A DNA stretch of 64,000 bases, taken from NCBI GenBank assembly GCA_033675545.1, contig JAWDGP010006701.1, forward strand, positions 62,001-126,000. The letters run 5' to 3'. Position numbers and translations under genes: made by a program. The number at the start of each line of letters is the position of its first letter. The stretch's first letter is position 1. The stretch comes from Elysia crispata (Eukaryota > Mollusca > Gastropoda > Plakobranchidae). Under the pieces are notes generated by a model. That model saw only the letters and a program-made list of their open reading frames with translations, was not told the origin of the DNA and did not search any database. Positions 48,501 through 61,100 of this stretch are shown here, in pieces.

Positions 48501-51500
48501 AAATGGACAATGGTCATTATTTTATGCTGGATAATCATGCATATAACAAAAATAAATGGTTCCTTTAAGATCCCTGAGATGATTCAAATGATCATTCATA
48601 CTAATTCAAAGTTTAGATCTAGCCTAGTCCTTGGAAGCACCAAAAATCACAGACAAAAACGGTCAATTTTGAAGCGCATTTTTAGATCTCAATCTAGTCC
48701 GAAAGTAAAACTAAAATAACAAAAAAAAAAGATTAAAGTGTCCTCTCAACGTAAATAAGGTTTGCTTGACATTTCCGGCAGGATATCGGGTAGCTATAAA
48801 GAAAGAAAGTAGACACCCAGAAAGTGAAAGTAAACAGGTGATATAGGTACACAACATAGTGGTTCATAGGGGCGCTGGTGGGCGGTAGGGTTGGGTTATA
48901 TTTCTTTTAAATGGAACATCATACTGCTTCTTCTGAATTGCTTGAGAATATGACATGGTAAACTTACAAGTTATCGACATAAGTAAATTATATTTCCAAC
49001 TCTTATGACATGTATTATAACAAAACAGAATAAGCACATAAGAGGAAATGCGCCCTTGAAGCAAGGATGCAGCCATTCACTAACCTGTGAGACGTGAGTA
49101 TAACAGAGCGTCCATCTTGCACCAGTCCCAGTATCAGATCCCAGAGGAAGCGTCGGGAATGGGGGTCCATTCCTGTGGTTGGTTCATCCTATGTACAATA
49201 CAGATGTTGAAGATAAAGAAAAAAAAAGTAGACATAAAGTTTTCTTCCTGTTATTAAAAAAAAAAAAGAAAGAAAAAAAATTAAACTTAAATTTATAGTC
49301 AAATATGTTTCTGTCCTTTTTTTTCTTGTCAATATTTACGCAATAAGTTAATTTCCATAGTTCATTTACAAATTCTTCCTTGAGATCTGAAATACTTTTA
49401 CATGTGCTGAATCCTGGCTACTTTAGCATTCTATTAAAAAAAAATCACCATAAAAATGAATTTTTAAATCAACCTCTTTAATATTTGGATATAACAGAGT
49501 TAAAATAACAAGCATTGCATAGCAATTGATTTGGAATCATTCTGATTTTTGTCCTACTGACAGCATGAATAAAAATATAAAACCTCTTGGACAGTACTTT
49601 TGTTGCTTATTTCTGTAGCGACGCCACGTAATAAGAAGTTTTGCGGCAAAGAAATCTTCGGGTAAATACAATTTTCTTTAAGGAAGCTTGAAATTCCTGC
49701 TTTTTATACTGCTCTATTTTCTAACTTCCATATTATTTCAGAAGTAAAAGCACTCTAAATAGCAAGAATTCCAAGCCTTTTTGAGGAAAATGGCATTTTT
49801 TAGTAGTCTGCCACAAAACATCTTGTTTTGTAGCGTAACAACACATTTTATCAGTGAAAAAGTAACTTATATCGTTCTGAAGATTGCTATTTAAATTTAG
49901 AGTTGAGGAAGAGAACTTGTAGTCAATTGTAGGTTTAGGTCTAGACTTGGGACTAGATCTAGATTTGCCTGATGATTTGAATGTGAAAGCTGGTAGCTTC
50001 TCTTTCAATGGTGCTAAAACAAAAATTTATATTCTGATTTTTTGGGAAACCCAGCATGAAACAAAATAAGACATCAGACTAATATTAGAGATGGCTGCCA
50101 CCACTTTTAGTGTGATTAGACTGAAATAGAGAGAGGTTTATTCTGATGCGCAAAGAGGTGGCACATGCGCATCTCATAAAACATGAACTATCCACCAAAA
50201 CTAACTAATCCCTTACAACTGAGTTTATGATTGTGAAATTACGATCATAATCAATGCATTTCAGGCAATAGATGCCCACACCCCCTCGACATTCTTTTCA
50301 ACTTCTCATTTCTAACCATAAAGATGATAGGGGGATGTCCAATCAGTGCTATAGCTGTAGAGAGTTTCCTTTTGTTGCCACCACTGTAGGTGCCGCTCAG
50401 CTTGTCAGCGTAGTTGGTAAGACCAAGTTTCTTGAGTGCCCACTCTACCACCTATATACACACATATGGAAAATGAAAATAATGGTTTTACTATTATGAA
50501 CAAATAAATGAAATTTCTAAGTTCTAAAGATCCTAATTCTTCATGTTCAAACTTTGTCAGAAGTCATTTTTAAAAAAAAATGCATAGCTTCATCTAGAAA
50601 TGTGGATTATAAGTTTTTGCATCACACAAAAAAGCAAAAAAAAAAAAACCCTCTTCTTTTTAGAATTGACAGACTTGTACTGCTGATTTTATTTAATCTT
50701 TCATCAATTTTAAGCCTCACTGTTGGTGCAGCTGAGTTTATTGCTTTGAGGCTGGTTAAACCAAATCCCTGCCACACCACTTGAAATCAAGTTGATACAA
50801 TGATTATATAGCTATTCTTAACCCTAGCCAAACTATTATTTTTCAAGCATAGCAGAGCTAAAAGATGAGACCTCATTCAAAGCAAATCTCAGCTTAGGAC
50901 AGCTGTTATACTACAATAACAATATCCTTAGTCAAGTGCAGTCGTTTGATAATCAAAAAAAAGTTGAGAATGAGAGAGGATAAAAGCTGATATTTTAGGA
51001 GTGTTCTACTTTAGAAAACAGAAGTTATCAAAACTAGTCATATTCATGACAGATAATTTTTTTACGACTTCACACATGTCTATAAGTTGAGTCTACTAGG
51101 TTCTCATCTGTACTAGTTACTGTAATTGTTTGTCTGGCTCACCTGCTTCTCGTCACTCGGAGGGATGCCCCTCAGCCGACAGTACAACTGTAGATGTTCC
51201 CTTGCAGTGAGCTCATCAAACAAAGAATCAAACTGAGGGCAGTACCCAATGATCTGCTGTACTTTCTTGATATCTTTGTTTACACTGAGGGAGTGAGGTG
51301 GGATATTTCATACATGTTAGAAAAATGAATAACAAAATATTGCTTTACTTTGAAGATAACATTCAGTGAATGACCCCACATGGGACCAATGAATTTGCTT
51401 TCTGATTTAAGATACTAAAAATAACAATGTTATTTACAGAAATAAGAATATGCAGTTCAATTCTCCATTAGTGGCAATGAATTAAGTTCCATTTATGTGA

Positions 51501-54500
51501 CCTAAAAGTAGTTTTCAAAAGAGATAACACTGAGGCAACAAACTGAGCTTTACATATTAAGAGAAAAGAGAATACTGGAGTAATAGCAGCCTTTTAAAAC
51601 CCACATTCCTTTTTGAATCTCAAGGATAAAAAAAACTGATTGCCAAAGCTTGATAAGTCCTTCACTGATATTTGTTAGTTTGTCAGTGAATAATCTTGAA
51701 CACCAAGGTTTTAGTAGTCCCTAACTAGAGAAGGGCATGCATTAAGTTCTAAAACAATAAATTGTCATTGTAAGAAATAATCCTCTTGATCTGCTAAAAA
51801 AATTTTCCACAAATAATACAATGGAACTCACCTGTAGCCGTTGAGGTATGCAGCACCAGAGCTAGGCTCCAAATCACCTGTGAGCATCTTGAATGTCGTT
51901 GTTTTGCCAGCTCCATTCACGCCCAGCAGACCAAAGCATTCACCAGGTGGAACTCCTAGGCAGAGGCGGTCAACAGCCAGGTGGCGACCCAACTTCCGCG
52001 TCTTGTACACCTGCAGAGAGAGAAAAGGGGATTGGCACTCTAGTTCTGAATTTGTGATTCAAAGCAAATTTGTGGCAGGGTGGGGGGTGGGGTTGTAGTG
52101 ACAATTTGAACTCTCAGTTCACTCCATTCTATAAAATGGGAATATTTTATCTATGAGTTTTTAAGTTATTATCCTGCATTTAAAAATCTTAACTTTCAAT
52201 TTTATCTGGTTGGATAACTTCAAAGTTGCCATATTTCTACCATTCTGTTTGTACTTACTACTCTAGTTTTCCTTTAATAAATTTGCTTACATCTGTATGC
52301 AAGAACGCAAAAACAAATATAAACAACAGCAACACAAACGATTATACAACCTGCTCTGTGATAGCCTGTTGGTTTAGGTTTGGAAGTTAAGTGAAAAGTT
52401 ATAGACTGGTAAACATTTAATTCGGGTGGTTTCTTTGCATATAGGTCAAGGGCAAAAATCTATCTGACAAAGAACGCTTTTTGCTTCCTTTTCTTGTTAA
52501 CTTGGTTACACAATGTTTCTGGTACAACATTGGTGGACAACCCAAGCAAATAGGGGTTTAATGGTGTACTTAGCACAAAAATTGGATGGGACTATAAAAA
52601 AATTTCACCTTTTTTTTAAGTACAAACGATTCTAAAGAGTAAAAATCATAGGCTTAGAGTCTAAAAGGATCAACTTTCATGTTAATATGAGAATAATGCA
52701 CAATTGTCATGCTAATATGAGAATACCAATTATAGTTCACACCTTTGTCAGATTCTCTAGCACAAGACTGTCAAATTTTCCATCCCCTTTGAGCACCCTC
52801 TTTCTTTCTGATGCTACATCAGCATCCTCCTCTCTTAGTGAAGTCTGCGAGACACGGGTTGGGCTGGGGGAAAAACAAGTGTATATAGAATAATATAAAT
52901 GTATTAAAGTGAAGACAACATAGTAGAGACAAAGAGTTTCAGGCCCTCGTTACCACTCTAATGTCCAGCTCATCATTAGCGGTGACCTTAAGACAGGCTA
53001 GAAAAAGTAAGAAAAAGATGAGGATCTATCTAGATTATACCATTTTTATAGGAAATGGATAAATGACATACTCTGCATGTCTTAGAAAAAAATGCCAATG
53101 CCATAGGTAAGTTCTAAAATAAGGAGAGAAAGAAGTTACATCTCCTAGCTGCACACTAGCATAGTCAGGCCAAGAAATCTGTATAACATTGAGACCTACT
53201 GGCAGAAAGAAAGACATTCTGCCATTTTTTCCAGCCTGAAAGATTGATTGAATGATTATTTTCTTCAAAGTCTAAAGCATTTATGAGATCTCAGGGCTTG
53301 CCAGGGAAGGTCAATATAGTCAAATGTGATCATGGCAATGAAGATTGAAAAATAAACTTTTTGAGAGAACTATGGGCTAAATTGGTTAAGTACAACCATT
53401 TGAAATTAATGCACAGACATGCATGCACACACACACATACACACCTTGGCCTAAGGAAGAATCTGTATTCGCACATCAGGGTGATCAGGAAACTAAGAAG
53501 TCCAACTGCTGCCATAGCCACCAGATGGCAAGGGATCAAATCCCACTCCATGGCTGAGCGCATTTTATCTGTCTGACCTGTTACCGAGAAACATACAAAA
53601 TTATTATATTCATGTGCAGTACTGTTAACTTCCATTATTGTAATTCTGCAGTTTCCTTTTCTGTTCACACTATGAACCTGAGGTCTTGGTACTGAATCAA
53701 AACCTAACAGATTGATCTTTCAATTTGAAGATTAACAGTTTCCTAATAAAACATTCCTCTCCTGCCACCCTTTCCAAATAATGCATAAATTATTTTTCCA
53801 TGGTGTCAACTCACCAGTTTTGAAGAAGTACTCGTTCTTGTACTCATTGAAGGCAAGCTCCATCAGACCTCGGCCAAGGCAATAGTTGGGGAACATCATG
53901 AATACATACTTCAGGACTTTGTGTACATGTTCCAGGTCCTGATTAGGAAGTAATTGATATATTACTTGTTTGACGCTCAAGTTTATTGATTGCTTTATTT
54001 ATTACCCTCTCTTTTACATATCAAAGAACTTCTAATCAGGCAAGAAAGCAAAAGAAAAAACAATAAGGTCCATAGCTCATGCACAGGATGGCATGGTTGA
54101 AGAAGCAAAAATAAGTCTGGAGTTATCTCAGAGCAGGCAATTTTCAGCACAGCTGCTCGACCTCTCTGCTTCCAGATTCTCATTAAATTAATATCTACTG
54201 CAAAAAGTTTTTTAAGATCAATATGACATACAAATTTCAACAGACCATATAAATATTTATTTCTATGCTTATTAACACAAATGTTGAGTTATAAAATTTT
54301 TTTAGCTCCTTAATTGATTACTTTGTCTAAAGATCGTGCACGACATTTTAGTCGTTTCGTTTTTTTCATTGGGCATTAAGTTAGATATCTATAGTACAAA
54401 AATTGAATTAGCAGGGGTTTGCATACTTTCTAGATACATTTGTATTCAACTTTGTTTTCCATTCTCCATACCCTTTGCTTTACTTTCCCTAAGGAGACAT

Positions 54501-55035
54501 TAAAACATTCCTGATCCATACAGGACATGTTGCAGATCCTTTTTTCTCCCAAAAGGTAGCTCTCAAGTCTTGAATAAAAAAACTTATGTATAATTTTTTT
54601 ACCCTCATAGCACAAAGTTTTTTTCCTTGAAAAATCAATATTTTACAACCAAATACAATAGCTTATTATTGCGATAGAAATTGAACTTTTTTTTATAGAA
54701 GTACTATCAATCATTCATGGCAAGGACAATACATAATGAAGCAATTTATATGTTGCAATATATTGATTATAATGTGGCTGCTATCAGAGTTTTAACAATG
54801 GCATAAGTACATAACCAAACTGCAAAGCCTGTTCCCCATAGTGTTAAACACAAGGAAGGGCCATGCACCTCAATGATAATAGTAAAAATAGTAGCAGTTT
54901 TTTAAACAATGAAAGTGATATTGGTTGTGGTGGTAATAAAAATAAAAAATAACAATAATAATATTCGTCATCATTATCATCTTCGTCATCATCATCATCA
55001 TCATAATAACAATAATAGTAATAATAATTATATTT

Positions 55036-55115
<80 letters not shown>

Positions 55116-55122
55116 AATAATG

Positions 55123-55153
<31 letters not shown>

Positions 55154-58100
55154 TAATATTTATAATAATTGATTGTATCCAAGGATCTTGAGTCATGCTA
55201 GCTGGAGGTTTACATCAGTTTGGTAACAATATTTAGGGCACTTCCTTTAACTCATTGACATCAGAATAAATTTGGCTTCCAATCAGAATTAATTTCGGCT
55301 TCTATAGAGAGTTTGCATGGGGGTTACTACAATTGCCGATTTATGAGATATTCATAATAGAAAATGCATAGTGTTATACATCAAAGTAAAGGTAATTGAA
55401 TAGCGAATAAAAAAATATCGTATTCAAAGTTACATAAGTTGTATCGTATCTTTGTATATTCAGGTCTTGATTGGGGCAAGGCCCACTCATCCTCAGAATC
55501 AAATTTTGAGATAGATCAATCAAGATAGCTATAGATCTAGATCTAGATTGATCACTTTCATAGTCCAAATCAATCTCGTTTTTCCAACTTCCAATAATTG
55601 AAACAAATCTATAACTTCTTCAGCAGTCAAGCGTCTGGGAGATCTATTATTGAAATTAGATCTAGAGTTAGGAGGTGTGGGTTCCAAATCAAGATATTTA
55701 TATGTTCTTCTTTGAAACAATAAACCGTGGACTGTATATATGTTAAAATAACCGCCAATGTTTACAATATTGGACTGGTAGAACTCTCTACCAAAAGGAA
55801 ACACCAAATAGTAAAGAATAAATAAGCATAAAATGATTTATCACTTTAAAAAAGGTTAAACTCAAAAGCTACGCACACTGCGTAGCTCTGTGGCTTCAAC
55901 AAAACTGAGCTACACAGGTTGCGAAGATATGATTTCATTGAGTTAACTTCAAATTGGAAGATAAGGAAATTCCAAAAGACAAAGTCAATTCTAGGCAGCA
56001 AAGATTAAATTTTAAGGTTAAGATAGCTTAAACAACAGACCTTAGTTGAGATCCTTTTCTAGAGTAATGGAGAAAAGCAATGGTAAAGGGTTAGGTATCC
56101 TAATTGCAAAAAAAAAAAAATTTAAATGAAGAAAGAGTCATAAAATAGAAAAAAGCACTGGTAGGAATTCTTTCAATTGTACTATGACCAGGGAAATAGA
56201 AAAGAGATTTATGCCCCAAAAAGATGAAAAAGAGAGATCAAAATTGAACAAAAAATAATAAAGAAATAATAACACTGGCAACATTAAAGGAGAGGCAGAT
56301 GACTCAAATTCAAGTGCTCCAACAGTTTTCTTTTTATAAAATAAATGAGAACAAAACTTGTTTTCACTTGTCAGATTAAGTTGAAAATTAAATGAGAATC
56401 CCAAATGATTACTTGGTGAGATTCATAAAATAAAGTTATAAAGTTTGTCGAAAAAAAACACTGATCACACTGTCACTCTGCAGAATGAGATCCATGTAAA
56501 ACAGTTGCAAAGTGAGGAAAAGAGTGTTTTGGGGGGGGGGGGGAGGAGAGAGAGAGAGAGAGATGGGGGGGGGGGGGGGGAGAGGGAGAGAGAGAGATGG
56601 GGGGGGGGGAGAGAGAGGGAGAGAGAGAGAGATTGTAAGCATACAAAAGAATCTACAGAAAGATAAGATTTTTGTTAAGGAGAGAGAAACCTACTCACAT
56701 CATCGTATGAGAAAATCTCCAGTAGAAAGCTGCAAACAATGCAAGTGATTCCAGTGAAAAGGTTGATCACAATCAGAGCGATGTAGGCTGTACTGGGCTC
56801 CTTGAACCAAAATGATGCTGGATACATGAGTGGTGTCATAGACCACCTGTTTGAATGTCACATACAGATATCATCTGATATGGAATAGTTTGAACTGGTT
56901 TTTAGTTTTAAATGGCCCTATGGCTTCTCTTTGTGACTTGCACTGAGAGTCTGAAGGCTAATGCCACCCATGTTATAATTGTGTTGTATAAGTGTTACAT
57001 GTCTGTTTACAAACTGAGAAAAAAAACAAAATTATATTCAGTTGATGTATTTCATACACAATTGTTCATCATACTAAACATCTGTATTACAAGAACTTTT
57101 CTTTGATCGTACTGAGTGTGTGTGATTTATTCCTTCAACTGCATCCAACAATACCAGTGACTTACCCATACATGAGGAAGAGTGTGATGACAGCTGGGAG
57201 ATTGTCAGAAGATACATACGCAGGAATTTGGAAGATGAGTAAAATCATAATGCACATGAAGGCTGGGATCACATAGTTACACTGAGGAGTGAAAAAGGAG
57301 CAGATGTATGGTGAGAAAAATATTGCAAATGAATTTATAGATTGATATAGCTCATAAATTGCTTACTTATATGGCTTCACTGATTGCTTCAATAACAATG
57401 CTTGCCAACCAAAAGGTGATATAAAGCCTTTTTTAGGCCTCTATCAAGCAGGTCTGTGCTGTAAAACTGAAGCCTCAAACTTCATACAAAGAAGAAAGAA
57501 TGGTTTCAATCATATGCCAAAATAAAAAGGATTGCATTCTGGAGCTCTTGTATCAGATATAAAGCATTGTTCAAGACTTTTGAGTTTAACTGGACTAAAT
57601 CTGGTCTGGGTGCTGGGAGAGCAGCAGTTTTTTCCCTCTACAGAGAAAAGGACAAAGAATCATGTAAAGTAGACAGGATTAAATTTTTTAATGCCAAGAG
57701 ATAGGCTTTGAGTAGGCACAGAGTTAAGCTGGTTGCATTACAAGATGTAATGGCTCACATAACAGAAAAGTACACTTCCCCAAAGAGGACTCACCATATC
57801 CCAAACATAGTTGCCAATCCAGTACATGACTGGGTTCATGCCAGTTACAAACTGGAGATGTTTTGCCTTGGTGGATTTCTCATAGACCAAAAAGACTACA
57901 AAACTGGCAGGCACAAAGGACATGGCAGCGATGATAAAGATGGAGATGAGCACATCCGAACCTTCCAGGCTGAAAATAGGATAAGAAATAAAATAAAGAT
58001 ATGATAATACTGCTTAGATTCATCTAAATTTTTTTCAATGGGTAACAAGTCTGTGTTATATTCAAATGCATTATTGTCAGAAATTAAGAAACAGCATATT

Positions 58101-61100
58101 TACATGTAATCAAGAGAGGACAACTGGCTGTCCGTGTCATTCCATGGATGGTTGTAAACTGTCATGCCATAGGCAGCTGGGTTGCCTTTGTCTGCTGGTA
58201 GATTGGCCCTCAAGATTGCGTTGTTCAAGGAGTTGAGATAGACACCCATCGAATGCAGACCTTTGTGGTTGAACCAGGTCTGAAATATGGATCACATAGA
58301 AATTATTATATGGTCGAACATCTTCTCTCAGCAGCTGATAGAACAGTTTAAAATCAAAAGTCCCAGAAGACTTTAACATTAGATGCATTTTACACAAATT
58401 TGAAACAGTTGTGCGATTTATATTCACAGCCAAAATCACAGGGGCATGCTTACAAGACACATTGTACTCACTGTAGCAACATTTCTGACAGCCAATTTTC
58501 TGAACAGAGTTGGTGCATTCAGGCCAAAGTTCTCCGGCACAAACCCTTGCACTTGGCCAAATGAGAGGCCTCCATATCTACAAAAAGAGACAGAGATAAA
58601 TTTATCAAATAATTAGATTATTCAGTTTTTAAGGTTAAATTTATTTTCTTTTTGTTTAAACAATTCTGTAACCAGGATCAAAGATATTTACAAGCCTGCT
58701 CCTCCTATTATATCATTCAGTCAAACATGAGAGTAGTCCGACTAGCTAGAAGTGCTTCAAAGAGAATTTTGTAAGAAGAAGTTTATAGATGTAAATCTAT
58801 GCTTTACAAAATGATTCAGCAGCAAGTAGACAAAAATTTCATAAAAATGTTTTTAGATATACATAATCTGAACAAGAAGATTGAAATAGTTTTCAATTTA
58901 TTTTTATTCATTTTTTGTTCACTTTTTAGGACAGGCTTTATCATGACTGACTTCTTCCTACCTATGCCTGAACTGATCCATGAATGTGTAGAGCAGGTAA
59001 TCCTCTGTGTGCTGACCAGTGATGTTGTTGAGCCAATCAAGTGTGACTGGGCGGAACCCTGGTGGACGGTGATACTTCTTACTATCACAGATGAAACCAG
59101 TGCCGTCAGCTTTACACACACAGTTGTGGGGGTAATACACTGTATCAGAATACTGCAGCTCTGTGAGATAAATCAATATCACATTCACTCAGTGAAATAA
59201 CATTAGTTGCTGCTTACAAAAAAAAAATCAATGAAATGATATATTGAAAGACTGCACACAATTACTTTGTTTCTACAAATGCAAATTTGTATAGATTTGT
59301 GCCATTACATTTACCATGAGTTAATCATAAAATCTACCCTTCTTTAAAAATTTCCTACAATCATTGAAACATTTTAATTCTGCAAAAATATTTTTCTTTA
59401 CTGGAATATTTCTCTCATGTAATGAAAAAAAATAACCATCAACATTAATACATAAAAAAAAAGATTTAATACAATACAAAACTTCTCACCATCTCCTGTT
59501 ACTTCACTGGTCAAGTTAACCAAAAGCCCTCGGCGGCTAGGCCCACGCACCCTGTAATGGTTGTCAAACAGCCACTGACAGTTTGTCTCAAAATCATTTG
59601 TACCGTTTGCTGAAGTGATCAAAGGGGACCGAAGGAGACAGCTTGCACCAATGCCAGAGGGCAATGCCAGAGTGGATTGAAGCAGGTAGGCATTGGCATC
59701 TAAGGGATTTACCTTTGATCTATGCATTGTGATTGAAAGAAAGCAATCGCCAAAGGTTTTTCATGAAAAACGCCTAAAGATTAAGTCAAAAGGAAAAGTA
59801 AAGTTGACATTGTTTACATGTTGGAGAAAGACAGATACAGAGTGAGAGCAAGACAGCTGGAGAGCTTAAAAGAAAAAAGATCAAGACATAACAAAAAGGA
59901 GTGAATAGAAAAAAAGGAGGAGAGAGGGAGATACATGAGAGTGAAAGCGGGTGGAAAGCAATAGAGCAGAATCAAGAGAATTGACTAGAGCAACAGAAGC
60001 ACTGGCAGAGGAGAGAGGGTAATTTGAGATATTGCATGTAATTATAGTAAAAAAAAGAACTCATCAGAAAAGATTATTTGAAAAAAAAGTATTGACAATA
60101 AAGCGAAATACACCAGTTTAATTTATGGCCTTTTCAGAAAATGTCTTAAAATTTTGCAGCAAGGAGATGGAACAACATTAAAAGAGTGGAGTAAAAAAAA
60201 ACATGGAATATTTATATATAAAAAGTTTGCAGAAAACCGAGAAGCAAACTTACGGCTTGCTCATTCTCTCATCAGTAAAAGGTATGAAGTTGCCAGTCGG
60301 GAGGGTCACATTGGTGAACTGGGTTGGGCTCAGCTCCAGTGGTGGAAGGTCATCTACAGATGGCGCTGCTAGAGCAACAGTCATAGCAACAGCAACAAAG
60401 ATGGCTGGTAGGAGAATCTGGAAACAAGAGAGGTAGTTGACCATTGTATACTGTACCATTGCTGAAGGTGAAAGACCAGGTTGTATTTAATATTTTACCT
60501 CAGAGGTTCTTGGAAGTTCCACTTCTAAGCAAGATCATTTTCTTTCCCTTTTTCTACAGTATGTTTTTAACATTTATTATCTGGGTAATTATTGCATTGT
60601 AGATAAAAATGCTAGTTTTTCATATATATTTTTTTCTTCCACTGCTTTAACTCACATGCAATGCTTCACAAGGTCTGAAGAAAAGTTGAAAGTCTAATAA
60701 CTTGGTACTAAAGCTAGAAAACATAAGTAAAAATTCTCAGCTCCTAAAGCAGTCACTATATGTTTTGAAGCTTATTAACTTTTAAATCCCTTAATGATAT
60801 GTGCCATCCAGTGAAGATTTGAAGAGCATCAATATGACCACAACTGTAATATACACAAATATGATAATAAAATCACAAATGATTGTGTATGATACTTATA
60901 CAGAATATAATGCAACTCTTGTCTTCTCCTAACTTAAAAAAATTAAGCCAATTCAAGTTTGAGCTGTTCTAATTTTCATTTTTCTGTAAATTGGTGTTGT
61001 TTGCCAGATTACAAACTTTTTTTAAAATCAGTAAGCTTTCAAAACCACTGTCAAAAATTTCTTATCCCTGTAAAATTTCTCTCTCCATGTCAAAGTGAAA

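Larger units (their letters stand above)
53939..56698 (-). other. Large ABCA2 intron with repeats
   Basis: No ABCA2 exon is missing here by phase or alignment. It contains an (ATT)n-type array (54950-55165), TAGATC units near 55538-55553, a possible piggyBac remnant (55374-55807) and a G-run/GA tract (56531-56632). Confidence 0.7.

Noticed and set aside
52687-52893. Plus-strand 68-codon frame
   Set aside because: It is antisense to the ABCA2 exon at 52743-52863.
52954-52997. Possible extra ABCA2 exon reading [13 protein letters not shown]
   Set aside because: It has a fair acceptor and a GTAACG donor, but inserted between the flanking exons its phase gives a stop at once, and the flanking exons join correctly without it.
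54844-55196. Poly-Tyr, poly-Ile and poly-Asn frames
   Set aside because: They are translations of the AAT/ATC repeat in an ABCA2 intron.
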